Assembly (NCBI GenBank): GCA_031844405.1
Contig: JAUZVC010000002.1
Span: 186,001-250,000 of the forward strand
Source: Knoellia sp031844405
GTDB taxonomy: Bacteria; Actinomycetota; Actinomycetes; Actinomycetales; Dermatophilaceae
DNA length: 64,000 nt
Direction of reading: 5' to 3'
A program made the translations under genes and the position numbers. Below are positions 39,000 to 47,691 of the stretch, piece after piece. The notes beneath the pieces are model-generated. The model had not been told where the DNA came from. It made no database searches and worked only from the letters and a program-made list of their open reading frames with translations. Every line of letters begins with the position of its first letter. Position 1 is the first letter of the stretch.

Positions 39000-40735
39000 T
39001 GCTGCTCCGACTCCTGCGCGACCACCTGCGGCCCTTCCGCGGGCCGCTCGTCGTCCTCGTCCTGCTCCAGCTCGCGGGGACGATCGCCTCGCTCTACCTC
39101 CCCAGCCTCAACGGCCGGATCATCGACGACGGCGTCGCCAAGGGCGACACCGGCTTCATCCTCGAGGCCGGCGGCTGGATGCTCGCCGTCTCCCTCGTCC
39201 AGATCGCGGCGACGATCGCCGCGACTTACCTCGGGGCCCGGACCGCGGCCGGTGTCGGCCGCGACCTGCGTGCCGGGATCTTCGCCCGGGTCGGCGACTT
39301 CTCCGCGCAGGAGGTGTCGCGCTTCGGTGCGCCGACGCTCATCTCGCGCAACACCAACGACGTCACCCAGGTCCAGACGGTCGTCTTCATGGGCGCGGCG
39401 ATGATGGTCTCGGCGCCGATCATGATGGTCGGCGGCATCGTCATGGCGCTGCGCGAGGACGTCGGGCTCTCGTGGCTCGTCGCGGTCGCCGTCCCCCTGC
39501 TCGCCCTCTGCGTCTCGCTCGTCATCCGGCGGATGATCCCGAACTTCCGCCTCATGCAGGAGTCGGTCGACTGGGTCAACCGCGTGCTGCGCGAGCAGAT
39601 CACCGGCATCCGCGTCGTGCGCGCCTTTGTGCGCGAGGACCACGAGCGCGCCCGCTTCGCCGAGGCCAACACGCAGTACACGGCCACCGCGCTCGCGGTC
39701 GGCCGGCTGCAGGCGCTCGTCTTCCCCATCGTCATGTTCATCTTCAATGTCTCGACCGTCGCTGTCCTGTGGTTCGGCGCCCACCGGGTCGACGACGGCA
39801 ACATGCAGATCGGCGCCCTCACGGCGTTCATGTCCTACCTCATGCAGATCCTCATGTCGGTGATGATGGCGACCTTCATGTCGATGATGATCCCGCGCGC
39901 CACGGTCTCGGCCGGTCGCATCACCGAGGTCCTCGACACCGCCTCCACCGTGGTCCAGCCGATCCAGCCGGTCGCGCTCCCCAAGGGCGGCACGACAGTC
40001 GAGCTGCGCGATGTCGAGTTCGCCTACCCCGGCGCCGATGTGCCCGTCCTGCAACGTGTCTCGCTCGTCGCCGAGCCCGGTCGCACGACCGCGATCATCG
40101 GCAGCACCGGTTCCGGCAAGTCGACGCTGCTCTCGCTCATCCCGCGCCTCTACGACGTCACCGACGGCGCCGTCCTGCTCGGCGGGGTCGACGTCCGCGA
40201 CGCGACGCTCGAGGACGTCTGGTCGCGCATCGGACTCGTCCCGCAGAAGCCCTACCTCTTCACCGGCACCGTCGCCTCGAACCTGCGCTACGGCGACGCG
40301 GACGCGACCGACGACGAGCTCTGGCAGGCGCTGCGCATCGCCCAGGCCGAGGACTTCGTCCGCGCGATGCCCGACGGCCTGGAGAGCGCCATCGCGCAGG
40401 GCGGCACCAACGTCTCGGGCGGCCAACGACAGCGGCTGGCCATCGCCCGGGCGCTCGTCGCCAAGCCCGACGTCTTCCTCTTCGACGACAGCTTCTCGGC
40501 GCTCGACCTCTCGACCGACGCGAGGCTGCGCGCGGCACTCAGGCCCGTGACACGGGATACGACGGTCATCGTCGTCGCCCAGCGGGTCTCGACGATCCTC
40601 GACGCCGACTCGATCGTCGTGCTCGAGGACGGCGCGGTCGTCGGCTCCGGCACCCACGACGAGCTGCTCGAGTCGTGCCCGACCTATGTCGAGATCGTCG
40701 AGAGCCAGCGCAGCGCCGAGGAGGCGGCGGCATGA
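38999..40735 (+). CDS. ABC exporter half-transporter with degenerate ATP site
   Basis: 578 residues: six-helix exporter membrane domain (about 1-310) and nucleotide-binding domain. Walker A GSTGSGKST at about 368-376, signature VSGGQRQR, Walker B VFLFDDSFSALD, where the catalytic Glu is Asp, and the switch loop VVAQRVST, where the His is Gln. Both changes mark the degenerate site of heterodimeric exporters (TM287/288, BmrCD type). Forms a heterodimer with the next gene product; ATGA overlap. Probably exports drugs or lipids, regulated by the TetR upstream. GTG start follows directly on the regulator stop. Confidence 0.92.
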   Translation: MLLRLLRDHLRPFRGPLVVLVLLQLAGTIASLYLPSLNGRIIDDGVAKGDTGFILEAGGWMLAVSLVQIAATIAATYLGARTAAGVGRDLRAGIFARVGDFSAQEVSRFGAPTLISRNTNDVTQVQTVVFMGAAMMVSAPIMMVGGIVMALREDVGLSWLVAVAVPLLALCVSLVIRRMIPNFRLMQESVDWVNRVLREQITGIRVVRAFVREDHERARFAEANTQYTATALAVGRLQALVFPIVMFIFNVSTVAVLWFGAHRVDDGNMQIGALTAFMSYLMQILMSVMMATFMSMMIPRATVSAGRITEVLDTASTVVQPIQPVALPKGGTTVELRDVEFAYPGADVPVLQRVSLVAEPGRTTAIIGSTGSGKSTLLSLIPRLYDVTDGAVLLGGVDVRDATLEDVWSRIGLVPQKPYLFTGTVASNLRYGDADATDDELWQALRIAQAEDFVRAMPDGLESAIAQGGTNVSGGQRQRLAIARALVAKPDVFLFDDSFSALDLSTDARLRAALRPVTRDTTVIVVAQRVSTILDADSIVVLEDGAVVGSGTHDELLESCPTYVEIVESQRSAEEAAA

Positions 40736-42729
40736 GCACCGACCGGATCCTCACCGAGGAGGAGAAGGCCGCCGAGCAGCGGCGCGGACCGGGCGCCACC
40801 CAGCGGGGAGGCCCGCCGCACATGCGGATCGGGCAGCCGGGGGAGAAGTCGACGAACTTCCGGGTCTCGGCCCGTCGCCTGCTCGCCCTCCTGCGACCCG
40901 AACGTCTCTCCCTGTATGCCGTCCTCGCCTTCGCGCTGGGCAGCGTCGGCCTCAACGCGATCGGCCCGAAGATCCTCGGCCGCGCCACGGACCACATCTT
41001 CGCCGGTGTCGTCGGCAAGCAGCTGCCCTCGGAGGGGACGCTCCCGCAGATCGTCGCGGGGCTGCGGGCGCGCGGTCAGGACACGTTCGCCGACCTCGTC
41101 GAGGGGATGCCCTACCTCGTGCCCGGTGTCGGCATCGACTTCGGCGCGGTCGGCCGGGTGCTGCTCCTGGTGCTCGGCATCTACGTCGTCGCCAGCCTGC
41201 TCCAGTGGGCGATGGGGTGGATCCTCACCGGCGCCGTCAACCGGACGATCTTCAATCTGCGGCGCGACGTCGAGGACAAGCTCAACCGGCTGCCGCTGCC
41301 CTACTTCGACAACCAGCCGCGCGGCGAGCTGCTCAGCCGGGTCACGAACGACATCGACAACGTCTCGACCTCCCTCCAGCAGACGCTGAGCCAGCTGCTC
41401 ACGTCGCTGCTCACCGTCGTGGCGATGGTCGGGATGATGCTGTGGATCTCGCCGCTGCTCGCCCTCATCGCCCTGGTGACGATCCCGGTGACGATGGTCG
41501 TGACGGCGGTCATCGGCAAGCGCTCGCAGAAGCACTTCGTCCAGCAGTGGAAGTCGACCGGCGAGCTCAACTCCATCGTCGAGGAGACCTTCACCGGGCA
41601 CCAGCTCGTCAAGGTCTTCGGTCGTCAGGACGAGGCTCGCGAGGCGTTCCGCGCCAAGAACGACGACCTCTTCGCGGCCGGCTTCGGCGCGCAGTTCGTC
41701 AGCGGCATCATCATGCCGACGATGATGTTCATCGGGAACCTCAACTACGTAGCCATCGCCGTCGTCGGCGGGCTCCGCGTGGCGAGCGGGACGATGACCC
41801 TCGGTGACGTGCAGGCGTTCATCCAGTACTCGCGCCAGTTCACCCAGCCACTCACCCAGGTCGCGTCGATGGCCAACCTCATGCAGTCCGGGGTCGCCTC
41901 TGCCGAGCGCGTCTTCGAGGTCCTCGACGCCCCCGAGCAGCAGGCCGAGGCCGGGACCCCCACGGTGCTCGACGACCCGCACGGCCGCGTCGAGTTCGAG
42001 GACGTGTCGTTCTCCTACAGCCCCGACCGACCCCTCATCGAGCACCTCGACCTCACCGTCGAGCCCGGCCAGATGGTTGCCATCGTCGGGCCCACCGGGG
42101 CCGGCAAGACGACGCTCGTCAACCTCGTCATGCGGTTCTACGAGCTCGACTCCGGTCGCATCACCCTCGACGGCGTCGACATCACCGACCTGACCCGGCA
42201 CAACCTGCGCGGGGAGATCGGCATGGTCCTCCAGGACACGTGGCTCTTCGGTGGCACGATCCGCGACAACATCGCCTACGGCCGCCCGAACGCGACCGAC
42301 GAGGAGGTCGTCGCCGCGGCGCAGGCGACCTATGTGGACCGCTTCGTCCATTCGCTGCCCGACGGCTACGACACGGTCCTCGACGCCGAGGCCGGCAACA
42401 TCAGCGCGGGCGAGAAGCAGCTCATCACCATCGCCCGCGCGTTCCTCTCGGACCCCGCGCTGCTCATCCTCGACGAGGCCACCTCGTCGGTGGACACGCG
42501 CACCGAGCAGCTCGTCCAGCGGGCGATGTCGGCGCTGCGGCAGGACCGCACGAGCTTCGTCATCGCGCACCGGCTCTCGACGATCCGTGACGCCGACCTC
42601 ATCCTCGTCATGGAGGACGGCCGGATCGTCGAGCAGGGCTCGCACGCAGACCTGCTCGCCGCCGGCGGCGCCTTCGCCAGCCTGTATGCCGCACAGTTCC
42701 GTTCCGCTGTCGCGGAACCTGTCGAGTAG
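40732..42729 (+). CDS. ABC exporter half-transporter, catalytically competent subunit
   Basis: 665 residues. A polar cytoplasmic extension of about 50 residues (EEEKAAEQRRGPGATQRGG) precedes the six-helix domain, which has an unusually long first outer loop (GKQLPSEGTLPQIVAGL and onward, about 100-135). The nucleotide-binding domain has Walker A GPTGAGKTT, Walker B LLILDEATSSVD with the catalytic Glu, the switch His in IAHRLST, but a modified signature NISAGEKQL. With the preceding subunit this gives one working and one degenerate ATP site. Octamer copies at 40914 and 42684 code Leu-Tyr-Ala. End of the operon. Confidence 0.92.
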   Translation: MSTDRILTEEEKAAEQRRGPGATQRGGPPHMRIGQPGEKSTNFRVSARRLLALLRPERLSLYAVLAFALGSVGLNAIGPKILGRATDHIFAGVVGKQLPSEGTLPQIVAGLRARGQDTFADLVEGMPYLVPGVGIDFGAVGRVLLLVLGIYVVASLLQWAMGWILTGAVNRTIFNLRRDVEDKLNRLPLPYFDNQPRGELLSRVTNDIDNVSTSLQQTLSQLLTSLLTVVAMVGMMLWISPLLALIALVTIPVTMVVTAVIGKRSQKHFVQQWKSTGELNSIVEETFTGHQLVKVFGRQDEAREAFRAKNDDLFAAGFGAQFVSGIIMPTMMFIGNLNYVAIAVVGGLRVASGTMTLGDVQAFIQYSRQFTQPLTQVASMANLMQSGVASAERVFEVLDAPEQQAEAGTPTVLDDPHGRVEFEDVSFSYSPDRPLIEHLDLTVEPGQMVAIVGPTGAGKTTLVNLVMRFYELDSGRITLDGVDITDLTRHNLRGEIGMVLQDTWLFGGTIRDNIAYGRPNATDEEVVAAAQATYVDRFVHSLPDGYDTVLDAEAGNISAGEKQLITIARAFLSDPALLILDEATSSVDTRTEQLVQRAMSALRQDRTSFVIAHRLSTIRDADLILVMEDGRIVEQGSHADLLAAGGAFASLYAAQFRSAVAEPVE

Positions 42730-42841
42730 CCCGCCCGCACAACCCGCGCTCCGAGCGCGACGTGCTCTGCAGGCGCCCCGAGAGCGACTTCTTGCCAGTT
42801 GTGGCGTCGACCGCGGTCGGCGCGCGGCTAGGGTTCGTCGC

Positions 42842-43342
42842 ATGACGGGAGAGGACGAGCCGCGCTGGCTGGACCGGGCCGAGATGACGGCCTGGCTGCG
42901 CCTCATCGCCGTCGCCGAGCGCCTGCCCGGCGTCCTCGACACCCAGCTCCGCCGGGAGAGCGGCCTGACCCACTTCGAGTACCAGGTGCTCGCGATGCTC
43001 TCCGACGCCCCCGAGCGGACGCTGCGGATGACCTCGCTCAGCCTCCAGACGAACGCGACGCTCCCGCGCCTCTCGCACGTCGTCAAGAGGCTCGAGGACC
43101 GCGGGCTCGTCGCGCGCTCGGTTGCGCCCGAGGACAAGCGCGCCATCAACGCGATGCTCACCGACGAGGGGTTCGCCGCACTCGCGGAGGCCGCGCCGGG
43201 CCACCTCGCCACCGTCCGTGAGCACGTCTTCGACCCGCTGTCCGACGACCAGGTCCGGGCCCTGTCGGAGGCTCTCGGCGCGATCCTCACGCGGGTCGAC
43301 CCCAGCGGTGACGCGCCGCAGGACCGTCGCGCCACGACCTGA
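42842..43342 (+). CDS. MarR family transcriptional regulator
   Basis: 166 residues with a winged helix: SGLTHFEYQVLAMLSDAPER, TLRMTSLSLQTNATLPRLSH and the wing VVKRLEDRGLVARSVAPEDKRAINAMLTDEG. Dimerisation helices at both ends. TAGGGT at 42829-42834 lies seven bases before the ATG, a leaderless promoter. The likely target is the palindrome at 43414-43431 before the VOC-hydrolase gene pair downstream. The arrangement recalls MhqR, the quinone- and catechol-sensing MarR repressor of Bacillus subtilis; that parallel is inference. Confidence 0.9.
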   Translation: MTGEDEPRWLDRAEMTAWLRLIAVAERLPGVLDTQLRRESGLTHFEYQVLAMLSDAPERTLRMTSLSLQTNATLPRLSHVVKRLEDRGLVARSVAPEDKRAINAMLTDEGFAALAEAAPGHLATVREHVFDPLSDDQVRALSEALGAILTRVDPSGDAPQDRRATT

Positions 43343-43408
43343 GGCCATCCTCGCCGCGCACCCGACGGTCCTGAAGCCGGCCGGGAACACCCCACTCCTC
43401 CGGTGCGT

Positions 43409-43431
43409 TAGAATAGTTGTTATTACAACTA
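43409..43431 (+). promoter_or_regulatory. -10 element overlapped by a MarR-type palindrome
   Basis: TAGAAT (43409-43414) is a good -10 and runs straight into TAGTTGT (43414-43420), four bases, ACAACTA (43425-43431). This AT-rich palindrome is exceptional in 70%+ GC DNA and would let a repressor block the start of the VOC-hydrolase transcript. Confidence 0.8.
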
Positions 43432-43453
43432 AGCCAGCGAGCAGGAGCCCGAG

Positions 43454-43963
43454 ATGAGCATCAACCCCGTCCGCCTCAACCACGCCGTCTTCTACGTCGC
43501 CGACCTCGAGCGGTCGGTCGACTTCTACACCCGCGTCTTCGGCATGGAGGTGGCCGCGAGCGAGCCGCGCATGGGCGCCGCGTTCCTCCGCCTGCCGCGC
43601 TCGGGCAACCACCACGACCTCGGCCTCTTCGGTGTCGGCCCGAACGTCCCACCGAAGACCCGCGGGCTCGGTCTCTACCACCTCGCCTGGCAGGTCGACG
43701 CCATCGAGGACCTCGAGGTGGCCCGCGACCTCCTGCGTGCCGTCGGCGGCTACACCGGCGAGTCCGACCACGGCGCGACGAAGAGCGTCTACGGGACGGA
43801 CCCCGACGGCAACGAGTTCGAGATCATGTGGATGCTGCCCACCGAGAAGTGGGGCGAGTTCGACGACCTCGCACCCGTCCTGCCGCTCGACCTCCCGGGC
43901 GCGATCCGCGAGTGGCGCGGCGTGCGCACCGCGGGCCGCATCGTCACCGAGGCGTCCGCGTGA
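43454..43963 (+). CDS. VOC family (glyoxalase/extradiol dioxygenase-like) protein
   Basis: 169 residues with two beta-alpha-beta-beta-beta units: NHAVFYVADLERSVDFYTRV opens the first and GLYHLAWQVDAIEDLEVARD the second. Metal ligands of the vicinal oxygen chelate fold are probably the His of LNHAVF, His of YHLAWQ and Glu of NEFEIMWML. Such proteins resemble catechol 2,3-dioxygenases and act in ring cleavage or aldehyde/quinone detoxification. GGAGCCCGAG before the ATG gives a modest ribosome binding site. Coupled to the hydrolase gene by GTGA. Likely controlled by the MarR protein upstream. Confidence 0.9.
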   Translation: MSINPVRLNHAVFYVADLERSVDFYTRVFGMEVAASEPRMGAAFLRLPRSGNHHDLGLFGVGPNVPPKTRGLGLYHLAWQVDAIEDLEVARDLLRAVGGYTGESDHGATKSVYGTDPDGNEFEIMWMLPTEKWGEFDDLAPVLPLDLPGAIREWRGVRTAGRIVTEASA

Positions 43964-44610
43964 GCGACCCCGGCGCGCCCACGGCCCGGTCGCACGTCGT
44001 CGCGCACGCCGGAACGACCGACCCGGCTGCGCCGCTCGTCGTCCTCCTGCACGGCCGGGGCTCCGACGAGCGCCAGATCCTCACGCTCGCCGGGCACCTG
44101 CCGGAGGGGCCGGCATACGCGGCGGTCCGGGCTCCCATCGCGGAGGGCGGCGGCTACGCGTGGTTCGCGAACCGCGGCATCGGCCGCCCCGTCGCCGAGT
44201 CGCTCGCCCAGAACCTCACGTGGTTCCGGGGCTGGCTCGACGAGGTGGCACCCGCCGGGCGGCCCGTCCTCCTCGTCGGCTTCAGCGGTGGCGCCGCCTT
44301 CGCCGGAGGCCTTCTCCTCGCCGAGCCGACCCGGTATGCCGGCGTGGCCGTCCTGCACGGAACGTTGCCCTTCGACGCGGGCCTGCCCGTCGAGCCCGGA
44401 CGGCTCGCGGGTGCGCACGCGTTCGTCGCGCAGGGCGACGGGGACCATGTCATCCCGCGCGAGCTGCTCGACCGGACGTGGTCCTACCTCACCGGCGAGT
44501 CCGGAGCGACGACGCGCAGCCACCGTGACGCAGGCGGTCACGGGCTCGGTGTGCAGTCGGTCGGCGCGCTCGCGGACTGGGTCGCGCAACGTCTCGACCT
44601 CGCCGGCTGA
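43960..44610 (+). CDS. Alpha/beta hydrolase (phospholipase/carboxylesterase family)
   Basis: 216 residues. The nucleophile elbow VGFSGGAAFAGG supplies the catalytic Ser, VAQGDGDHVIP probably the Asp and DAGGHGLG the His. VVLLHGRGSDERQIL forms the oxyanion region. The family includes MhqD, which is co-regulated with a ring-cleaving VOC dioxygenase by MhqR in Bacillus; here the same pairing occurs behind a MarR-type operator. The GTG overlaps the VOC gene stop. Octamers at 44111 and 44334 encode Ala-Tyr and Tyr-Ala in opposite orientation. It should hydrolyse carboxyl esters or ring-cleavage products. Confidence 0.88.
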   Translation: MSDPGAPTARSHVVAHAGTTDPAAPLVVLLHGRGSDERQILTLAGHLPEGPAYAAVRAPIAEGGGYAWFANRGIGRPVAESLAQNLTWFRGWLDEVAPAGRPVLLVGFSGGAAFAGGLLLAEPTRYAGVAVLHGTLPFDAGLPVEPGRLAGAHAFVAQGDGDHVIPRELLDRTWSYLTGESGATTRSHRDAGGHGLGVQSVGALADWVAQRLDLAG

Positions 44611-44716
44611 CCGGTCAAGACGGGTGGGTCGCGTCCCCGATTCGGCCTCGCCCCGGGAGTAGGTTGAGTCGCGCTCGGGCTCCCGGGGAGCCGACCCGAA
44701 CAGGAAGAGGACATCG

Positions 44717-46480
44717 ATGTCCGTGACCCTTGCTCCGGTGGCGCTCGCCTCCGAGACGCTCATCGACGCGAATGCCGTCGACTACCTCATCGTCGGGCTC
44801 TACTTCGCGTTCGTCCTCGGGATCGGGCTCGCCGCGCGGCGGGCGGTCTCCGACTCGATCGACTTCTTCCTCTCCGGGCGCTCGCTGCCGGCCTGGGTCA
44901 CCGGTCTCGCGTTCATCTCGGCCAACCTCGGCGCTGTCGAGATCATGGGCATGTCCGCCAACGGCGCCCAGTTCGGCCTGCCGACCGTGCACTACTTCTG
45001 GGTCGGCGCCATCCCCGCGATGCTCTTCCTCGGCGTCGTCATGATGCCCTTCTACTACGGCTCGAAGGTGCGCTCGGTCCCCGAGTTCATGTTCCGGCGC
45101 TTCGGCACCGGCGCCCACCTGGTCAACGCCATCAGCTTCGCGCTCGCCCAGCTGCTCATCGCCGGCGTCAACCTCTACCTCCTCGGCTCGATCGTCCACG
45201 CCCTGCTCGGCTGGCCGCTGTGGGTGGCGCTCATCGTCGCCGCGGCGATCGTCCTCTCCTACATCACCCTCGGTGGCCTCTCGGCGGCGATCTACAACGA
45301 GGTCCTCCAGTTCTTCGTCATCGTCGCCTCGCTCCTGCCGCTCACCCTCATCGGCCTGCACCGCGTCGGCGGCTACGGCGGCCTCAAGGAGAAGATCACC
45401 GAGGCTGCCAACAACGCACCGGCCGAGGCCGCCGTCCCACCCGCGGCCCAGCAGCTCGAGTCGTGGCCGGGCCAGGCACTCTCCGGCTTCGACTCCGGAT
45501 TCTGGTCGGTCGTCGGCATCGTCTTCGGTCTCGGCTTCGTGCTCTCCTTCGGCTACTGGACGACGAACTTCGTCGAGGTCCAGCGAGCCATGGCCTCGAA
45601 CTCGATCTCGGCCGCGCGCAAGACGCCGATCATCGGTGCCTTCCCCAAGATGTTCGTGCCGTTCATCGTCATCCTCCCCGGCATGATCGCCGCCGTCCTC
45701 GTCTCCGAGATCGCCGACCTCAAGAACGGCGGCTCGCCTCCGGGCGGCGCCTCCGGCGAGGGCGTCAAGTACAACGACGCGCTGCTCCTCCTCATGCGCG
45801 ACGTGCTCCCCAACGGCCTCCTCGGCCTCGCGATCGCCGGTCTCCTCGCCGCGTTCATGGCAGGCATGGCGGCCAACATCTCGGCCTTCAACACGGTCTT
45901 CAGCTACGACCTGTGGGAGCGCTACATCCGCAAGGACCGCAGCGACGACTACTACCTGCGGATCGGCCGCCTCGCCACGGTGGCCGCGACGTTCATCGCG
46001 ATCTTCACGGCGTCGATCGCCGGGAGCTTCTCGAACATCATGGACTACCTCCAGACGCTCTTCGGCTACTTCAACGCCCCGCTCTTCGCGACCTTCATCC
46101 TCGGCATGTTCTGGAAGCGGATGACCCCGACGGCCGGCTGGATGGGCCTCGTGGCAGGCACCTTGGGCGCGATGGTCATCAGCCTCATCTCGGACGCCGG
46201 CCTCTTCGGCGTCTCGCTCGGGATCATCCCGCTCGACGGCCAGGGTGCGAGCTTCGTCGCCGCGTCGACGGCCTTCGTCGTCGACATCATCGTCTCGGTC
46301 GCGGTCTCGCTCGTCACCGAGCCGAAGCCGGCGTCCGAGCTCAAGGGCCTCGTCTACTCCGAGACGCCGAAGGAGGACCTCGTCGACCCGCACGAGGCCG
46401 GGCGCCCCTGGTACCAGCGCACGATCCCGCTCGCCGGGATCGCCGCCGTCCTCGTCCTCATCCTCAACGTCGCCTTCTAA
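44717..46480 (+). CDS. Sodium:solute symporter family protein (SLC5/SGLT-like)
   Basis: 587 residues and about 14-15 membrane helices. SIDFFLSGRSLPAWVTGLAF, SANLGAVEIMGMSANGAQFG, AIYNEVLQFFVIVASLLPLT and SFGYWTTNFVEVQRAMASNS mark it as the sugar/solute branch of SSS rather than the acetate branch of the two other symporters here. GLAIAGLLAAFMAGMAANIS is the conserved helix 9 region. The ligand is unknown. AGGAAGAGGAC precedes the ATG at 44717. The following 99-residue membrane protein has its own AAGGAGG and is probably a subunit or assembly partner. Confidence 0.92.
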   Translation: MSVTLAPVALASETLIDANAVDYLIVGLYFAFVLGIGLAARRAVSDSIDFFLSGRSLPAWVTGLAFISANLGAVEIMGMSANGAQFGLPTVHYFWVGAIPAMLFLGVVMMPFYYGSKVRSVPEFMFRRFGTGAHLVNAISFALAQLLIAGVNLYLLGSIVHALLGWPLWVALIVAAAIVLSYITLGGLSAAIYNEVLQFFVIVASLLPLTLIGLHRVGGYGGLKEKITEAANNAPAEAAVPPAAQQLESWPGQALSGFDSGFWSVVGIVFGLGFVLSFGYWTTNFVEVQRAMASNSISAARKTPIIGAFPKMFVPFIVILPGMIAAVLVSEIADLKNGGSPPGGASGEGVKYNDALLLLMRDVLPNGLLGLAIAGLLAAFMAGMAANISAFNTVFSYDLWERYIRKDRSDDYYLRIGRLATVAATFIAIFTASIAGSFSNIMDYLQTLFGYFNAPLFATFILGMFWKRMTPTAGWMGLVAGTLGAMVISLISDAGLFGVSLGIIPLDGQGASFVAASTAFVVDIIVSVAVSLVTEPKPASELKGLVYSETPKEDLVDPHEAGRPWYQRTIPLAGIAAVLVLILNVAF

Positions 46481-46492
46481 GGAGGTCTCGAC

Positions 46493-46792
46493 ATGGCTGC
46501 CACCAAGAAGACCGCCGGAGCCTTCGACATCCGCAACTTCATCGGGATGCTGCTCGGGCTCTACGGCATCATCCTCACGCTCATGGGCCTCCTCGGTGAC
46601 AAGGAGCTCGACAAGACCGGCGGCGTCAACGCCAACCTCTGGACCGGGCTCGCCCTGCTCGTCGTCTCCGCCGTCTTCATCATGTGGGCGCGGCTCCGGC
46701 CCACCGTCGTCCCTGACCACGTCGAGCCGGTCTCCGACGACGCGACCCGCCCGGCGCCGCGCAAGAAGCCCAAGCCCAGGCACGGTTCCTGA
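46493..46792 (+). CDS. Small two-helix membrane protein, symporter partner
   Basis: 99 residues. FDIRNFIGMLLGLYGIILTL starts the first membrane helix (17-35) and ANLWTGLALLVVSAVFIMWA forms the second (about 48-67); a basic/Pro-rich cytoplasmic tail follows (RPAPRKKPKPRHG). It is like the small companion proteins seen after SSS symporters in actinobacteria. Strong AAGGAGG seven bases before the ATG, 12 bp after the symporter gene. The operon ends at the octamer-built hairpin at 46804-46845. Confidence 0.82.
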   Translation: MAATKKTAGAFDIRNFIGMLLGLYGIILTLMGLLGDKELDKTGGVNANLWTGLALLVVSAVFIMWARLRPTVVPDHVEPVSDDATRPAPRKKPKPRHGS

Positions 46793-46803
46793 CCCGCGAA
46801 CGC

Positions 46804-46845
46804 GAGATGCCCCGTATGCCGGACGGCCGGCATACGGGGCATCTC
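46804..46845. terminator. Perfect 19-bp hairpin built from two inverted octamers
   Basis: Arms 46804-46822 and 46827-46845 are exact reverse complements around the loop ACGG. Each arm contains one octamer (GTATGCCG at 46814, CGGCATAC at 46828). It lies between a plus-strand operon and a minus-strand gene and is the only candidate terminator for both. Confidence 0.9.
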
Positions 46846-46864
46846 TCGTCTGCGGGCGACCGGG

Positions 46865-47653
46865 TCAGGCGAACTGCCAGGACCGCTTCGACAGGCCGAA
46901 CCAGAAGCCGTCGATGACGCTGCGGCCGTCGATGCCGCCGCCCGCATGGGCGGCGCCGAGGCTGACGAAGAGGGGCGCCCAGTGCTCGGTGCGCGGATGC
47001 GCCTCCTGCGCGGCCGGGGCCTTGTCCATGAAGTCGAGGATCGCGTCGACGTCGCCGGCGTCGACGGCCTCGGCGGCCCAGTGGTCGAACTCGGCGGAGG
47101 CGCTCGGGGGAGCGCTGTCGGCGCCCGCGCGCGGGTTGAACCAGCGCAGGTTGTGGGTCGTGAACCCCGACCCGACGATGAGCGTCCCCTCGTCGCGCAG
47201 CGGCGCGAGCCGGGTGCCGATCTCGAAGAGCTCCTGCGGGTCGAGCGTCGGCATCGACAGCTGGATGACGGGCACGTCGGCCTCGGGGAACATCTCGACG
47301 AGCGGCACGTAGGCGCCGTGGTCGAGGCCCCGTGACGGGTCCTGGTGGAGGCCGCCGCCGACGTCGCCGAGGTGGCGCGCCACCGACTGCGCGAGCTCGG
47401 GGGCGGGCGGAGCGTCGTAGGTGACCTCGTAGTACTTCTGTGGGAAGCCCCAGAAGTCGTAGAGCAGGGGAGTCCCGGCGGTCGTCGAGCTCACCGAGAT
47501 GGGGGCCTGCTCCCAGTGTGCGGAGACGACGAGGATGCTCGACGGCTTCGGCAGGTCGGTCGACCAGGTCGCGAGCTCACCGGTCCACCTCTCGTCGTCG
47601 GCGAGCGGCGGCGCCCCGTGGCTGAGGTAGAGAACCGGCGTCGTCGTGTCCAC
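46865..47653 (-). CDS. ygiD: 4,5-DOPA-extradiol-dioxygenase-like class III aromatic dioxygenase
   Basis: 262 residues, LigB/DODA family. Zinc or iron ligands: SHGAPP near residue 12, HWEQAPISVSS near 45 and HGAYVPLVEMFPEADVPVIQ around 110, with VGSGFTTHNLRWF near 160 and the C-terminal SVIDGFWFGLSKRSW typical of YgiD-like proteins. They open aromatic diols such as DOPA between ring carbons 4 and 5, in bacteria probably for detoxification. Leaderless: TAGGCT (minus strand, 47660-47665) six bases before the GTG. Convergent with the symporter operon. Confidence 0.93.
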   Translation of the reverse strand: MDTTTPVLYLSHGAPPLADDERWTGELATWSTDLPKPSSILVVSAHWEQAPISVSSTTAGTPLLYDFWGFPQKYYEVTYDAPPAPELAQSVARHLGDVGGGLHQDPSRGLDHGAYVPLVEMFPEADVPVIQLSMPTLDPQELFEIGTRLAPLRDEGTLIVGSGFTTHNLRWFNPRAGADSAPPSASAEFDHWAAEAVDAGDVDAILDFMDKAPAAQEAHPRTEHWAPLFVSLGAAHAGGGIDGRSVIDGFWFGLSKRSWQFA

Positions 47654-47691
47654 GTCGTCAGCCTAGGCCTGCCGCGGGGCGCGCCACCGGG

